From DASTPP01 sp035762175 (GTDB taxonomy: Bacteria; Myxococcota_A; Polyangia; Polyangiales; Polyangiaceae): a stretch of DNA of 49,521 nt. Both the position numbers and the translations under genes were made by a program. This document shows, piece by piece, positions 7,404-15,870 of this stretch (position 1 is the stretch's first letter; each line of letters begins with the position of its first letter). The stretch is from NCBI GenBank assembly GCA_035762175.1, contig DASTPP010000153.1, forward strand, positions 1 to 49,521, read 5' to 3'. The notes below the pieces were generated by a model, which saw only the letters and a program-made list of their open reading frames with translations, was not told the origin of the DNA and did not search any database.

Positions 7404-9125
7404 TCAGGGCGCGAAGACGATCGCGCCCCCGACGATGGTCATCGCGACCTTCGCGTCGCGGATCGAGGCGGGGTCGGCCTCGTCGAGCCGGCGGTCGAAG
7501 ACGGTGACGTCGGCGGCCATGCCCTCGGCGGCGCGGCCGCGCCAGCGCTCTTCGAAGGCGGCGAAGGCGGCCTCCTCGGTGAAGGCCCGCAGGGCCTCGT
7601 CGAGGCGCAGCCGCTCGGCCGGCAGCCAGCCGCCGGGGGGCTGGCCCTTGGGGTCTTGGCGGGTGACGAAGGCGTAGAGGCCGAAGGCGGGGTCGATGGC
7701 CTCGACGGGCGCGTCGCTGCCGGCGGGCAGGCGCGCGCCGCCGGCGAGCAGCGAGCGATAGGGGTAGGCGCCCGCGAGGCGCTTGGGGCCGAGGCGCGTC
7801 GGGGCCCAGGGCATGTCGCTCGTCGCGTGCGTCGGCTGCACCGAGGCGAGCACGCCGAGCGCGGCGAACCGGGGGAGGTCGGCCGGGTCGACGATCTGCG
7901 CGTGCTCGATCCGGAAGCGCACGTCGCGCTCGCGGCGGCAGCCCGCGCGCTCGAAGGCGTCGAGCACGGTGCGGTTGGCCCGGTCGCCGATGGCGTGCAC
8001 GGCGAGCTGCCAGCCCGAGGCGAGCGCCTTGCGGGCGGCGTCTTCGAGCGCGCTCGGGTCGGTGAGCACGAGGCCCCGGAGCTCGGGCTGGTCGGCGTAG
8101 GGCTCGAGCAGCGCCGCCCCGTACGAGCCGAGCGCGCCGTCGGCGTAGAGCTTGATGCCCCCGAGCCGGAACACCGCCCCCGGCCGCGGCGGGTCGGGCC
8201 GGCGGGCGAAGAGGGCCGCGCGCTCGGCCTCGCCGCGGCCGCTCGCGTAGCCGACGACGCGCAGCTTGAGGCGCCCCTCGCGCTCGAGCCGCCGGAAGGT
8301 GGCCACCTCGTCGGCCGAGAGGCCCATGTCGTGCACCTCGGTGAGGCCCTTCGAGAGCGCGAGCGCCTGGGCGCGCTCGATCGCCTGCTCGCGCGCCGCC
8401 TCGTCGGGCGGCGGCACCGCGCGCTCGACGAGGGCCATCGCCGTGTCGACCAGCACGCCCGTCGGCTCGCCCTTGGCGTCGCGCAGGATGCGCCCGCCCG
8501 GCGGGTCGGGCGTCGCCCGCGTCACGTTGGCGGCCTTGAGCGCGGCCGAGTTGGCCCAGCCCGCGTGCCCGTCGACGCGCTCGAACCACGCGGGCCGGTC
8601 GGGCAGGGCGGCGTCGAGGGCGCGGCGGTGGGGCAGCGCCTTGTCGGGGAAGCGGTTTTGATCCCAGCCGCCCCCGAGCGCCCAGCCGCCCCGCCCGCCG
8701 CGGTGCGCGGCCGCCCTCGCGGCGCACTCGTCGGCCGTCGCGCAGCCGCGCAGGTCGGCCTCGTCGAGCCGCAGGCCCAGCCCGATCACGTGGGCGTGCG
8801 CGTCGGTGAGCGCCACCACCGCCGAGCGGCCCCCGAGCTCGACCGAGCGCGTGCCGGGGCCCCGGAAGCGCGCGATCGAGGCCGCGTCGCCCACCCCGAC
8901 GATGCGCCCGCCCCGCAGCGCGAGCGCCGTCGCGCCCCCCGCCCCGAGCACCGGGCCGCCCGAGAGCACGAGCTCGGCGGCCTCGACCGGGGCGCCTGCC
9001 GCGCGCGAGGCCGGGCGCGAGGCCGGGCGCGAAGGCGGGCCCGGCGGCTCGGGCGGCGCGCACGCGCCGGCGAAGAGGGAAGCGAGGGCGAGCGCCGCGA
9101 GGCCGAGCCGGAAGGAGGGTCGCAC
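7404..9125 (-). CDS. Amidohydrolase family 3 protein, predicted lipoprotein (YtcJ-like)
   Basis: This 573-residue protein starts with a signal peptide and a Cys at residue 22 (LFAGAC), suggesting a lipid-anchored form. The mature part fits the YtcJ/NfdA group of metal-dependent amidohydrolases. The N-terminal beta domain runs to about 95, followed by the metal motif DAHAHVIGLG. Next come GGGWDQNRFP, a GGIKLYADGALGS segment (the position of the bridging Lys), VHAIGDRAN, RIEHAQIV and GSDAPVE near the C-terminus. Such enzymes act on N-acyl amino acids, formamides or similar; the substrate is unknown. It sits 44 bases upstream of the phosphoesterase gene and 81 downstream of thiE, in one apparent operon. 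Confidence 0.9.
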   Translation of the reverse strand: MRPSFRLGLAALALASLFAGACAPPEPPGPPSRPASRPASRAAGAPVEAAELVLSGGPVLGAGGATALALRGGRIVGVGDAASIARFRGPGTRSVELGGRSAVVALTDAHAHVIGLGLRLDEADLRGCATADECAARAAAHRGGRGGWALGGGWDQNRFPDKALPHRRALDAALPDRPAWFERVDGHAGWANSAALKAANVTRATPDPPGGRILRDAKGEPTGVLVDTAMALVERAVPPPDEAAREQAIERAQALALSKGLTEVHDMGLSADEVATFRRLEREGRLKLRVVGYASGRGEAERAALFARRPDPPRPGAVFRLGGIKLYADGALGSYGAALLEPYADQPELRGLVLTDPSALEDAARKALASGWQLAVHAIGDRANRTVLDAFERAGCRRERDVRFRIEHAQIVDPADLPRFAALGVLASVQPTHATSDMPWAPTRLGPKRLAGAYPYRSLLAGGARLPAGSDAPVEAIDPAFGLYAFVTRQDPKGQPPGGWLPAERLRLDEALRAFTEEAAFAAFEERWRGRAAEGMAADVTVFDRRLDEADPASIRDAKVAMTIVGGAIVFAP

Positions 9126-9206
9126 GCCCCCGCTTTAGCCCCGGGGGGGCCGCGCGAGAAGACGCCGACGTCGCGGGCGCCTTCGCGCCGGGCGAGGGCG
9201 CGGTCG

Positions 9207-9836
9207 TCAGCGCTCGAAGAAGGGCTCGAGCGCCGCGACGAGCGCCGAGGCCGAGCCCGGCTCGAGCAGCGCCCGCACCGCCGCGACGCCCCGGGCGCCG
9301 GCCTGCAGGCACGCCGCCGCGTTGCCCGCCTCGACGCCCCCGAGCGCCACGAGCGCCCCGGCGCCCGGGCCCCGCGCGGCCTCGCGCAGCGCCCCGAGCC
9401 CGAGCGGCGGCCCCTTGCCCGGCGTCGCGAAGATGGGCGAAAGCAGCGCGACGCTCGCCCCCTCGGCCACCGCGCGCGCCACCTCGCCCGACGCGTGGCA
9501 GGCGCGCGAGAGGGCGACGCCCGGCCCGAGCAGCGCGCGCGCGTCGCCGGGCGAGACGCTGCGGCCGCCGAGGTGCACCCCCCGGGCCCCGAGCGCGAGG
9601 GCGAGATCGAGCCGATCGTTGACGTAGAGCTCGCCGCCGAAGGGGCCGAGCACGTCGTCGACGAGGGCGCGGGCGAAGGCGAGCGAGGGGCGGGCGTCGC
9701 GCCCGGGCTCGCGCAGCTGCACCGCGAAGAGGCCCGGCGGCAGGCGCGCGGCGACCGCGCGGTAGGCCGAGAGGTGCTCGGCCTCGCCCGCCGCCCGGGT
9801 GTCGGTGATGGCCAGGAGCAGGGGCGGGCCGCTCAT
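9207..9836 (-). CDS. thiE: Thiamine-phosphate synthase-like protein (ThiE/TenI)
   Basis: This 209-residue TIM barrel resembles thiamine-phosphate synthase, which joins HMP diphosphate and the thiazole phosphate. Motifs: LLAITDTR at the N-terminus, FAVQLREP for the first active-site strand, LYVNDRLDLAL, GVHLGGRSVSP, SRACHASGEV, ALLSPIFATPGKGP and ALGGVEAGN near the phosphate site. Canonical ThiE reads GVHLGQ-D and S-x-H; here the Gln is Gly and the helix reads ACHAS, so TenI-like function is possible. The start ATG overlaps the stop of the upstream gene by 4 bases, indicating translational coupling. No other thi genes are nearby. Confidence 0.85.
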   Translation of the reverse strand: MSGPPLLLAITDTRAAGEAEHLSAYRAVAARLPPGLFAVQLREPGRDARPSLAFARALVDDVLGPFGGELYVNDRLDLALALGARGVHLGGRSVSPGDARALLGPGVALSRACHASGEVARAVAEGASVALLSPIFATPGKGPPLGLGALREAARGPGAGALVALGGVEAGNAAACLQAGARGVAAVRALLEPGSASALVAALEPFFER

Positions 9837-10129
9837 CGCGACGGGGCCGAAGCGGCGGCGGAGGCGGGCGCGGCGCCCAGGCGCTCGAGCTCGTCGCGCG
9901 CCTTCGCGGCGCGCCGGCTCGAGGGGTAGCGGGTGACCAGAAAGCGCAAGGTCTGCTCGTAGGCGCGGGCGTCGCCCCGCGCGTGAAAGTCTTCGGCGAG
10001 CGCCCAGAGCCCGTCGCCCGCGGTGTCTTCGCGCCGCAGGGCGGGGTCGTAGCCCTTCGAGCACTGGTAGGGCGCCGCGCTCAGCAAGAGCGCGCAGCAG
10101 AAGGCGCGGCGGGCGGGGCGTTCGATCAC
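9833..10129 (-). CDS. Small exported TPR-like protein
   Basis: This 98-residue protein has a hydrophobic N-terminal stretch (ARRAFCCALLLSAAP, a likely signal peptide). A short helical pair follows: DGLWALAEDFHARGDARAYE, then TLRFLVTRYPSSRRAAKARDELERLG. The RYPSS-R-A-KARDELERL ending is typical of one tetratricopeptide or YfiO/BamD-like repeat. It may be a fragment-sized adaptor at the envelope; no enzymatic residues are visible. The TGA overlaps the thiE ATG by four bases, and a lipoprotein gene ends 39 bases upstream. Confidence 0.7.
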   Translation of the reverse strand: MIERPARRAFCCALLLSAAPYQCSKGYDPALRREDTAGDGLWALAEDFHARGDARAYEQTLRFLVTRYPSSRRAAKARDELERLGAAPASAAASAPSR

Positions 10130-10168
10130 GGGGCGTTCGCTCTCGGCGGGGGGCGCGGGCGCTTCGGC

Positions 10169-10825
10169 TCAGGGGGGGTCGAACTCGGTCGGCAAGAGGC
10201 GCGCGTCGTAGGGGGCGCGCTGGGCGAGCAGCCGGGCGACCGACACCGCGCGCGCCCGGGTCGGCTTGGGCAGGTCGCCGCGCTTGGCGACGACGACGAG
10301 CGCGTCGAAGGCGGCGTGCTGGCCGAGCGGGTCGAGCCGCTCTCGCTGCGCGAGCGGCCGGAGCGCCACGCCCTCGACGGCGTCGAGGACGGGCGGCAGC
10401 GCGGGCGGGGCGGCCTGCAGCAAGATCTCGGCGAGGCGCCCCAGCGCGACCTCGGCGTCGTCGGCCCGGGGCAGCGCGCGCAGGGCGGCGAGGCCCACGG
10501 CGCCGCCCTCTTCGAGGCCCGCGAGCAGCCCCGACGCCCCCTCGGCCGTGGCGAGCCGGTCGAGCTCGACCGGGTCGTCGGGCTCGGCGAGCACGCGCTG
10601 CCAGCGCTCGACGCCCGCGAGCGAGCTGCCGGGGCGCACCGCCGCGCTCGGCACCAGATCGGCCGGCGGCGGCGTCAGGCCGGCGACGCGCCGCTCGCCG
10701 CCCCGGCACGACAGGACGACGCCGGCCGCCGCCGCCGCCAGCACCGCCCAGCGCGCCCCCCGCCGCCGGAGGGCCCCCGGGCGCGCCGCCGCCGGCCGCC
10801 CGGCCCCGCCCGGCCCGGCGCTCAT
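10169..10825 (-). CDS. Predicted lipoprotein, unknown function
   Basis: This 218-residue protein has an unusually long basic n-region (about 26 residues), a hydrophobic core (WAVLAAAAAGVVLSC) and a lipobox-like VLSC. The mature part is rich in short helices of about 30 residues (ERWQRVLAEPDDPVELDRLA, GLAALRALPRADDAEVALGRLAEILLQ, read in parts). This is reminiscent of HEAT-like repeats, but I do not recognise the family. Its start overlaps the CAP gene stop by 4 bases (ATGA), so the two are probably translated together and may act in the same envelope process. Confidence 0.75.
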   Translation of the reverse strand: MSAGPGGAGRPAAARPGALRRRGARWAVLAAAAAGVVLSCRGGERRVAGLTPPPADLVPSAAVRPGSSLAGVERWQRVLAEPDDPVELDRLATAEGASGLLAGLEEGGAVGLAALRALPRADDAEVALGRLAEILLQAAPPALPPVLDAVEGVALRPLAQRERLDPLGQHAAFDALVVVAKRGDLPKPTRARAVSVARLLAQRAPYDARLLPTEFDPP

Positions 10826-11832
10826 CGCTCGACGCGCACCGTGCGCATGGACACGGGCTCGAGCCGGTTGCCCTTGCCGGGGAGGCGCGCGAAAATTTGC
10901 ACCTCGTAGAGGCCCGGGCCCCGGTCGGTGATGGGTAGGTCGAGCCAGAACTTGTTGCCGCTGACGTTCACGGGCGCGGGCGTCTTATACCCGGCCGGGA
11001 AGTACGACACAAAAGGCGAGGGCATCGCGTACGAGAGCGGGCGCAGGTCGGGCCGGCGCGGGGTGGGCAGGTCGGTGCGGGCGAGCCCGATGCCGCCGAA
11101 CGAGGCGGGCCCCTTCATCTCGCCGGCGACCCGCACCACCTGCCCCGGCCGCGCCTTGCGCACGAGCGGCTCGTACGAGCCGTAGTCGTCGACGAACTCT
11201 TGCACCACGCACACCGTGTGCGTGCCCTCGGCCTGGGCGAAGGCGATGCCGACCCGGTTGTGCGCGGGGTTCAAGATGTTCTTGCGGTGCCCGTCGTGCG
11301 GCGGCTTCTCGTTGAAGAAGGCGGCCTCGAAGCGCTCGATCTCGGCCGAGTCGAAGGGGCCCTTGTCGTTGATGCGGCGCTCGTTGCCGTCGGCGAGGCA
11401 GGCGGCGTTCTCTTGCACGATGTCGTCGCCGCCGGCCTCGGTGTAGCGCAGCTCGGGCACCGAGCCGTCGCTGCCCCAGTGCCCCGTGAAGCCGTGCTTG
11501 GTCATGTCGCGCACGTGCCGCTCGGCCGCCCGGGTGGCGGGGCCGTCTTCGAGCACGACCGGCCGCAGCCCCTGCGTCGCCCGGTCGCGGTTGATGAGGC
11601 CGAGCGCGAACTTGCGCGCCTCGTCGACGTTCAAGAGCCGGCCGCCCCCGCGACCCCCCGCCTCGTCGCCCCGCGCGGGCCCGGCGCCGTGGCCCCCGCC
11701 GCCCGAGGCGATCTTGCCCGCCTTCGACCCGCCGCCCGGCGCCGGGCGCGCCTCGGCGCCGCCCCGGGGCTGGCAGGCGACGGCAATGAGCAACGCCAAC
11801 GACGCGGGACGCAGGAACTGGGGGTACGACAC
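10822..11832 (-). CDS. CAP (SCP/PR1-like) domain lipoprotein
   Basis: This 336-residue protein has a lipoprotein signal (ALLIAVAC, Cys at about residue 20), then a Gly/Pro-rich linker to about 65. A CAP domain covers about 68-215. CAP-type features are ARKFALGLINRDRATQGL, ATRAAERHVRDMTKHGFTGH, VQENAA and HDGHRKNILNPAHNRVGIAF. The last is the signature helix-strand of bacterial YkwD-like proteins. A C-terminal beta-rich region of about 110 residues follows. Bacterial CAP proteins are secreted or surface-bound with mostly unknown ligands. It heads a six-gene minus-strand run and is divergent from nagZ across a 273-base gap holding tandem repeats. Confidence 0.88.
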   Translation of the reverse strand: MSYPQFLRPASLALLIAVACQPRGGAEARPAPGGGSKAGKIASGGGGHGAGPARGDEAGGRGGGRLLNVDEARKFALGLINRDRATQGLRPVVLEDGPATRAAERHVRDMTKHGFTGHWGSDGSVPELRYTEAGGDDIVQENAACLADGNERRINDKGPFDSAEIERFEAAFFNEKPPHDGHRKNILNPAHNRVGIAFAQAEGTHTVCVVQEFVDDYGSYEPLVRKARPGQVVRVAGEMKGPASFGGIGLARTDLPTPRRPDLRPLSYAMPSPFVSYFPAGYKTPAPVNVSGNKFWLDLPITDRGPGLYEVQIFARLPGKGNRLEPVSMRTVRVER

Positions 11833-11910
11833 GGGCCCGATGATAGCGCATCCGGCCTCGCCACGAGGGCGCGCGTTCGCGCCGCGCCCGGGCGCGGGGG
11901 CCGCGCGGCC

Positions 11911-12090
11911 GGGCTAGAGACCGGGGCGTCGCCGCCGCGCGGGCGCCTCCCGGCCGGGCCAGAGCCCCGCGCGTTGCCGGCGCGCGGGCGCCTCCCGGCC
12001 GGGCCAGAGCCCCACGCGTCGCCGGCGCGCGGGGGCCGTGCGGCCGGGTCAGAGCCCCGCGCGTTGCCGGCGCGCGGGCGCCGTTTTAGA
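11911..12090. repeat. 45-base tandem repeat, four copies
   Basis: Copies at 11911, 11956, 12001 and 12046 each begin GGGYYAGAG and contain GCCGGCGCGCGGG-like cores; a partial copy precedes them. Divergence between copies is modest. The array occupies the divergent promoter region between the CAP gene and nagZ and ends 15 bases before the nagZ ATG. The period is a multiple of three but no reading frame here looks like protein. Confidence 0.85.
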
Positions 12091-12105
12091 GCGACCGGGC
12101 CCGCC

Positions 12106-13209
12106 ATGACCCCCGCGCCCGCCACCGCCCAGCTCTGCGGCCGCCTGCTCGTCGGCGCCTTCGACGGCCCGACGCTGCCGCCCACCTACGCCCGCGCCCT
12201 CGCCGAAGGGCGACGCGGGGGCGCCATCTTGTTCCGGCGGAATATGCCCGAGCTCGGCCCGCTGCACGAGCTCTGCCGCGCCGTCGTGCGCGCCGCCGAG
12301 CCCTCGGGCGAGCCGCCCTGGCTCGGCCTCGACGAGGAGGGCGGCCGCGTCCGCCGCCTGCCCGCCCCCGCGCTCGCCCTGCCGCCCGCGCGCCGCCTCG
12401 GCGCCCCCGGCCTCGAGGCGCTCGCCGAGCGCGCCGGCGACGCCCTCGGCGCGCAGCTCGCCGCGCTCGGGTTCAACATCGACTTCGCCCCCGTGCTCGA
12501 CGTCGACACCAACCCCAAGAACCCCGTCATCGGCGACCGGGCCTTCGACACCGAGCCGGGGCCCGTCGCCAACGCCGCGCTCTCGTTCTACCGGGGGCTC
12601 GCGCGGCACGTGCTCGGCTGCGGCAAGCACTTCCCCGGGCACGGCGACACGCACCTCGACAGCCACGTCGACCTGCCCTCGATCGGGCACGATCGCGGCC
12701 GGCTCGAGGCCGTCGAGCTCGCGCCCTTCCGCGCCGCCGTCGAGGCCGGCATCGACGCGCTGATGACCGCGCACATCGTCGTGCGCTCCTTCGACGCCGA
12801 CCGCCCCGCCACCCTCTCGCCGGCCCTCTGCGCGGGGCTCTTGCGCCGGTCGATGGGCTTCCGGGGCGTGCTCTTCTCCGACGATCTCAGCATGAAGGCC
12901 GTCTCCGCCCGCTACGAGCCGGGCGAGGCCGCGGTGCTGGCCGTCGCCGCCGGCTGCGACGTCTTGCTCGTCTGCGGCCCCGACGAGACCCAAGAGCGCG
13001 CCCTCGAGGCGCTCGCCCGCGAGGCCTCGTCGAGCGACGCCTTCCGCGCCCGCTGCGCCGAGGCGCGCGCCCGGGCGCTCGCCGCCCTCTCGCGCCGCCC
13101 GCCGCGGCCCGCCGACGGCGAGGCCGAGCTCCGGCGCGCCTTCGAAGGCGAGGCGCTCGACGACCTGCGGCGCGAGCTCGCGCGCCTCGAGGCGGGGGGC
13201 GCGCCGTGA
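12106..13209 (+). CDS. nagZ: Beta-N-acetylhexosaminidase, glycoside hydrolase family 3
   Basis: This 367-residue single-domain GH3 enzyme is of the NagZ type, which removes N-acetylglucosamine from peptidoglycan-derived anhydromuropeptides in cell-wall recycling. The diagnostic KHFPGHGDT motif (174-182) carries the NagZ-specific His-loop. SDDLSM (258-263) carries the catalytic nucleophile Asp. GLDEEGGRVRRL (74-85) and FAPVLDVDTNPKNPVIGDR (in the 127-145 region) are typical of the barrel. The length fits NagZ. No signal peptide is seen, as expected for a cytoplasmic enzyme. Its TGA overlaps the GTG start of hutI by four bases. Confidence 0.94.
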   Translation: MTPAPATAQLCGRLLVGAFDGPTLPPTYARALAEGRRGGAILFRRNMPELGPLHELCRAVVRAAEPSGEPPWLGLDEEGGRVRRLPAPALALPPARRLGAPGLEALAERAGDALGAQLAALGFNIDFAPVLDVDTNPKNPVIGDRAFDTEPGPVANAALSFYRGLARHVLGCGKHFPGHGDTHLDSHVDLPSIGHDRGRLEAVELAPFRAAVEAGIDALMTAHIVVRSFDADRPATLSPALCAGLLRRSMGFRGVLFSDDLSMKAVSARYEPGEAAVLAVAAGCDVLLVCGPDETQERALEALAREASSSDAFRARCAEARARALAALSRRPPRPADGEAELRRAFEGEALDDLRRELARLEAGGAP

Positions 13210-14435
13210 GCGCGCCCGCCTTCGTCGTCGCCGCCGGGCGCGTCGTCACCTGCGACGACGCGCTCGGCCTGGGCCCCCTCGGGGCCATCGACGACGGCGC
13301 GGTGCTGGTCGAGCGCGGGCGCGTCGCCGCCGTGGGCCCCCGCCGCGAGGTGCTGGCGCGCGCGGCCGGGGCGCCCCTCGTCGACGACGTCGCCGGCGGC
13401 CTGCTCTCGCCCGGGCTCGTCGACGCGCACACCCACGCCGCGTGGGCCGGCTCGCGCCACGACGAGTACGCGATGCGCCTCGCCGGCGAGGGCTACGAGG
13501 CCATCGCCGCCGCCGGCGGGGGCATCGTCGCGACGATGCGCGCGGTGCGCGCCGCCCGCCCCGCAGAGCTCGCCGCGGCGCTGCGCGCGAGGCTCGGGCG
13601 CATGGCCCGCCAGGGCGTGACGACGGTCGAGGTCAAGAGCGGCTACGGGCTCGACGAGGCGAGCGAGCGGGCGCAGCTCGAGGCCGCCGCCGACGCCGCC
13701 GGCGACCCGTCGCTGCCCCGCGTCGTGCCCACCTACCTCGCGCTGCACGCCCTGCCCCCCGAGGCGAAGGCCGACCGCGCCCGCTACGTGGGCGACGTCG
13801 TCGGGCGCTGGCTGCCCGCCATCGCGCGCGCCGGGCTCGCGCGCTACGTCGACGCCTACGTCGACCGCAACGCCTTCCGCGTCGACGAGGCCGAGGCGCT
13901 CTTCGCGGCCGCGCGGCTCTTGGGCCTCGGCGTGCGCGCGCACGCCGGGCAGTTCGCCGACGTCGGCGGCGCCGAGCTCGCCGCGCGGAACGCCGCCGCC
14001 TCCGCCGACCACCTCGAGCACGTGTCCGACGCCGGCCTCGACGCGCTCGCCCGCGCCGGCACCGCCGCCGTCCTCCTGCCCGTCGCGAGCTTCACCCTCG
14101 GCCAGGCCCCGCCCCCCGTCGCCGCCATGCGCCGCGCCGGCGTGCGCCTCGTCGTCGCCTCCGACGCCAACCCCGGCACCGCCCCGACCGAGAGCCTGCC
14201 CCTCGCCCTGGCCTTCGCCGCCCGCCTCTACGGCCTCTCGGACCACGAGGCCCTGCGCGGCGCCACCGCCGAGGCCGCCCGCTCGCTCGGCCTCGAGGGC
14301 GAGGTCGGCGTCCTGCGCGAGGGCGCCCGCGCCGACCTCGCGCTCTGGCTCCTGCCGCACGAGCGCGCCCTCTTGCAGCCGTGGGGCGCGCCGCCGCTGC
14401 GGGCGGCGTTTCGCGACGGCGTGCGCTTGGGCTGA
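13206..14435 (+). CDS. hutI: Imidazolonepropionase
   Basis: This 409-residue amidohydrolase opens the ring of 4-imidazolone-5-propionate to N-formimino-L-glutamate, the third step of histidine breakdown. Motifs: DAHTHAAWAGSRHDEY (73 onward, metal His pair), AAGGGIVATMRAVRAA, TTVEVKSGYGLD, HAGQFAD, SADHLEH and SDANPGT (metal Asp and substrate loop). The length fits HutI. The GTG start overlaps nagZ, forming a two-gene transcript of unrelated pathways. No hutH, hutU or hutG is in the window. Confidence 0.95.
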   Translation: MSAPAFVVAAGRVVTCDDALGLGPLGAIDDGAVLVERGRVAAVGPRREVLARAAGAPLVDDVAGGLLSPGLVDAHTHAAWAGSRHDEYAMRLAGEGYEAIAAAGGGIVATMRAVRAARPAELAAALRARLGRMARQGVTTVEVKSGYGLDEASERAQLEAAADAAGDPSLPRVVPTYLALHALPPEAKADRARYVGDVVGRWLPAIARAGLARYVDAYVDRNAFRVDEAEALFAAARLLGLGVRAHAGQFADVGGAELAARNAAASADHLEHVSDAGLDALARAGTAAVLLPVASFTLGQAPPPVAAMRRAGVRLVVASDANPGTAPTESLPLALAFAARLYGLSDHEALRGATAEAARSLGLEGEVGVLREGARADLALWLLPHERALLQPWGAPPLRAAFRDGVRLG

Positions 14436-14530
14436 CGCAAGGGCGCCCGCCCGGGCCCGTGCCCGAACCCCGGCAGTCGGCGACGGCTGAACCAGACGAG
14501 TCAGCGCCGACGGCGAGCGAGGCGGCCGCC

Positions 14531-14559
14531 TTGCCCGGCGCGGAGGGCACGCCTATGCT
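14531..14559 (+). promoter_or_regulatory. Candidate promoter for the ATPase/phosphoesterase operon
   Basis: TTGCCC (14531-14536) and TATGCT (14554-14559) match the -35 and -10 consensus at four of six positions each, with the optimal 17-base spacer. They lie about 50 bases upstream of the ATPase start, in the 170-base gap after hutI. In DNA this GC-rich, TATGCT stands out. A sigma-70-type reading is a prediction only. Confidence 0.4.
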
Positions 14560-14570
14560 CCCCGGTTGAC

Positions 14571-14597
14571 GCCGCGCGGCGGCGCAAGCCGCGCGGC
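14571..14597 (+). promoter_or_regulatory. Strong hairpin in the leader of the ATPase gene
   Basis: GCCGCGCGGC is repeated exactly at 14571-14580 and 14588-14597. Because it is self-complementary, the two copies can form a 10-base GC-only stem with a 7-base loop. It ends 8 bases before the ATG at 14606, where a ribosome-binding site should lie, and none is obvious. It could lower translation of the ATPase or attenuate transcription from upstream. Confidence 0.5.
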
Positions 14598-14605
14598 CTC
14601 CGGCG

Positions 14606-15868
14606 ATGAGCGATCAGCGGGCCAAATTCCGAGAGCTGATGGGCGTCTTTGACCCCATCTACCGCCCCCACGAGGGCGCCGGCGACGGGCCGGGGCGCTC
14701 GTTCGTCCCCGAGGCGCACCAAGATTACCGCAGCCAGCTCGAGGCCGCGCTCGACCTCAACGACAACGCGAAGCTGCTCGTGGCCGGGCAGCCGGGGTGC
14801 GGCAAGACGACGCTCCTGCTGGGCGTCGCGCAGAAGCTCCGGGGCGAGGGGCGCATCGTCGCCTTCGTCGACCTCGAAGCGCAGACGGCGGTGCAAGATC
14901 TCGGCACCGTCGAGATGTACCTGGCCGCGACGGCCGAGCTCCTCTCCGAGGCGCAGGCCGCGACGGCCCCCGTGTCGGCGCCGACGCTCGACGCCTGCCG
15001 GGGCTGGCTCGCGCGCGTCCGCGACGGCGACGAGGTCGCGCCCAACCCGCACGACATCGCGACCGCGCTGCGGCGTCATCTCTCGGCGGTGCGCGAGAGC
15101 AGGGCCCTGCGCGACGAGCTGCGCGCGCTGCTGCGCCAGGGCGGCGACGACCCCCTCCGGCTCCTCTCGCGCGTGCTCGACGACCTCGCCCAGCGGCGCC
15201 CGGTCGTCTTGCTCGACGGCCTCGACAAGCTGCCGCCCGGGCAGGCGCTCGAGGTGTTCCTCAACGAAAAGCGCAAGCCGATGGCCGAGGCGCCCGGCGC
15301 GGCGGTGCTCACCATCCCCCTGTCGGTCGTCTACGAGCCGACGTTCAACGTGCTGAGCGAGCGGTACAACAACGCCGACAGCGCCGTGTTGCCGGCGGTC
15401 CGGCTCTACGAGTTCGACCCCGCCAAGCGCACGCGCGTCCCGTCCGAGAAGGGCGCCCTCATCCTCCGGCGCATCGTCGAGGCCCGCGTCGACCCCATCG
15501 ACCCGAACGTCGTGATGCCCGAAACCATCGACCGGGCGATCGCGGGCTCGGGCGGCAACATCCGAGAGCTCGCGCGGCTCATGCAGGCGAGCGTGGTCAA
15601 GGCCTACGTGCGGCGGGGGGGCTTCATCGAGCCCCAAGACGTCGAGGCGGCCATCGCCGACCAGCGCGAGTCGTTCCGGCGCGCGTACGACCCGCGGTTC
15701 TTGCCCGTCCTGAAGCGGGTGCGCGACGAGTACCAGCTCAACGAGTCCGACGAGGTGGTCAAGCAGTTGCTCTACGGCCTCTGGGTCATCGAGTACCGCA
15801 ACGGCATCGCCTGGTACAGCCTGCCCACGCCGGTCGAGCAGCTCCTCCGCCAGCTGGAGCGGGCGTAG
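14606..15868 (+). CDS. AAA/STAND-like P-loop ATPase, switch component of a putative conflict system
   Basis: This 420-residue P-loop NTPase has Walker A GQPGCGKTT at 61-69 and Walker B VVLLDGLD at 200-207 with the expected acidic pair. A sensor-2-like segment GSGGNIRELARLM (314-326) recalls Orc/Cdc6 and KAP-related ATPases. The C-terminal part (about 365-415, ending NGIAWYSLPTPVEQLL) looks like a winged helix. The N-terminus (MSDQRAKFRELMGVFDP) resembles ATPases that occur as the first gene of two-gene STAND-type modules; this is recalled similarity, not searched. No signal peptide is seen. The effector-like phosphoesterase starts two bases after its stop codon, so the two are surely co-translated. 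Local GC is somewhat below that of the flanking genes. Molecular role as sensor or switch is inference. Confidence 0.85.
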   Translation: MSDQRAKFRELMGVFDPIYRPHEGAGDGPGRSFVPEAHQDYRSQLEAALDLNDNAKLLVAGQPGCGKTTLLLGVAQKLRGEGRIVAFVDLEAQTAVQDLGTVEMYLAATAELLSEAQAATAPVSAPTLDACRGWLARVRDGDEVAPNPHDIATALRRHLSAVRESRALRDELRALLRQGGDDPLRLLSRVLDDLAQRRPVVLLDGLDKLPPGQALEVFLNEKRKPMAEAPGAAVLTIPLSVVYEPTFNVLSERYNNADSAVLPAVRLYEFDPAKRTRVPSEKGALILRRIVEARVDPIDPNVVMPETIDRAIAGSGGNIRELARLMQASVVKAYVRRGGFIEPQDVEAAIADQRESFRRAYDPRFLPVLKRVRDEYQLNESDEVVKQLLYGLWVIEYRNGIAWYSLPTPVEQLLRQLERA

Positions 15869-15870
15869 CG

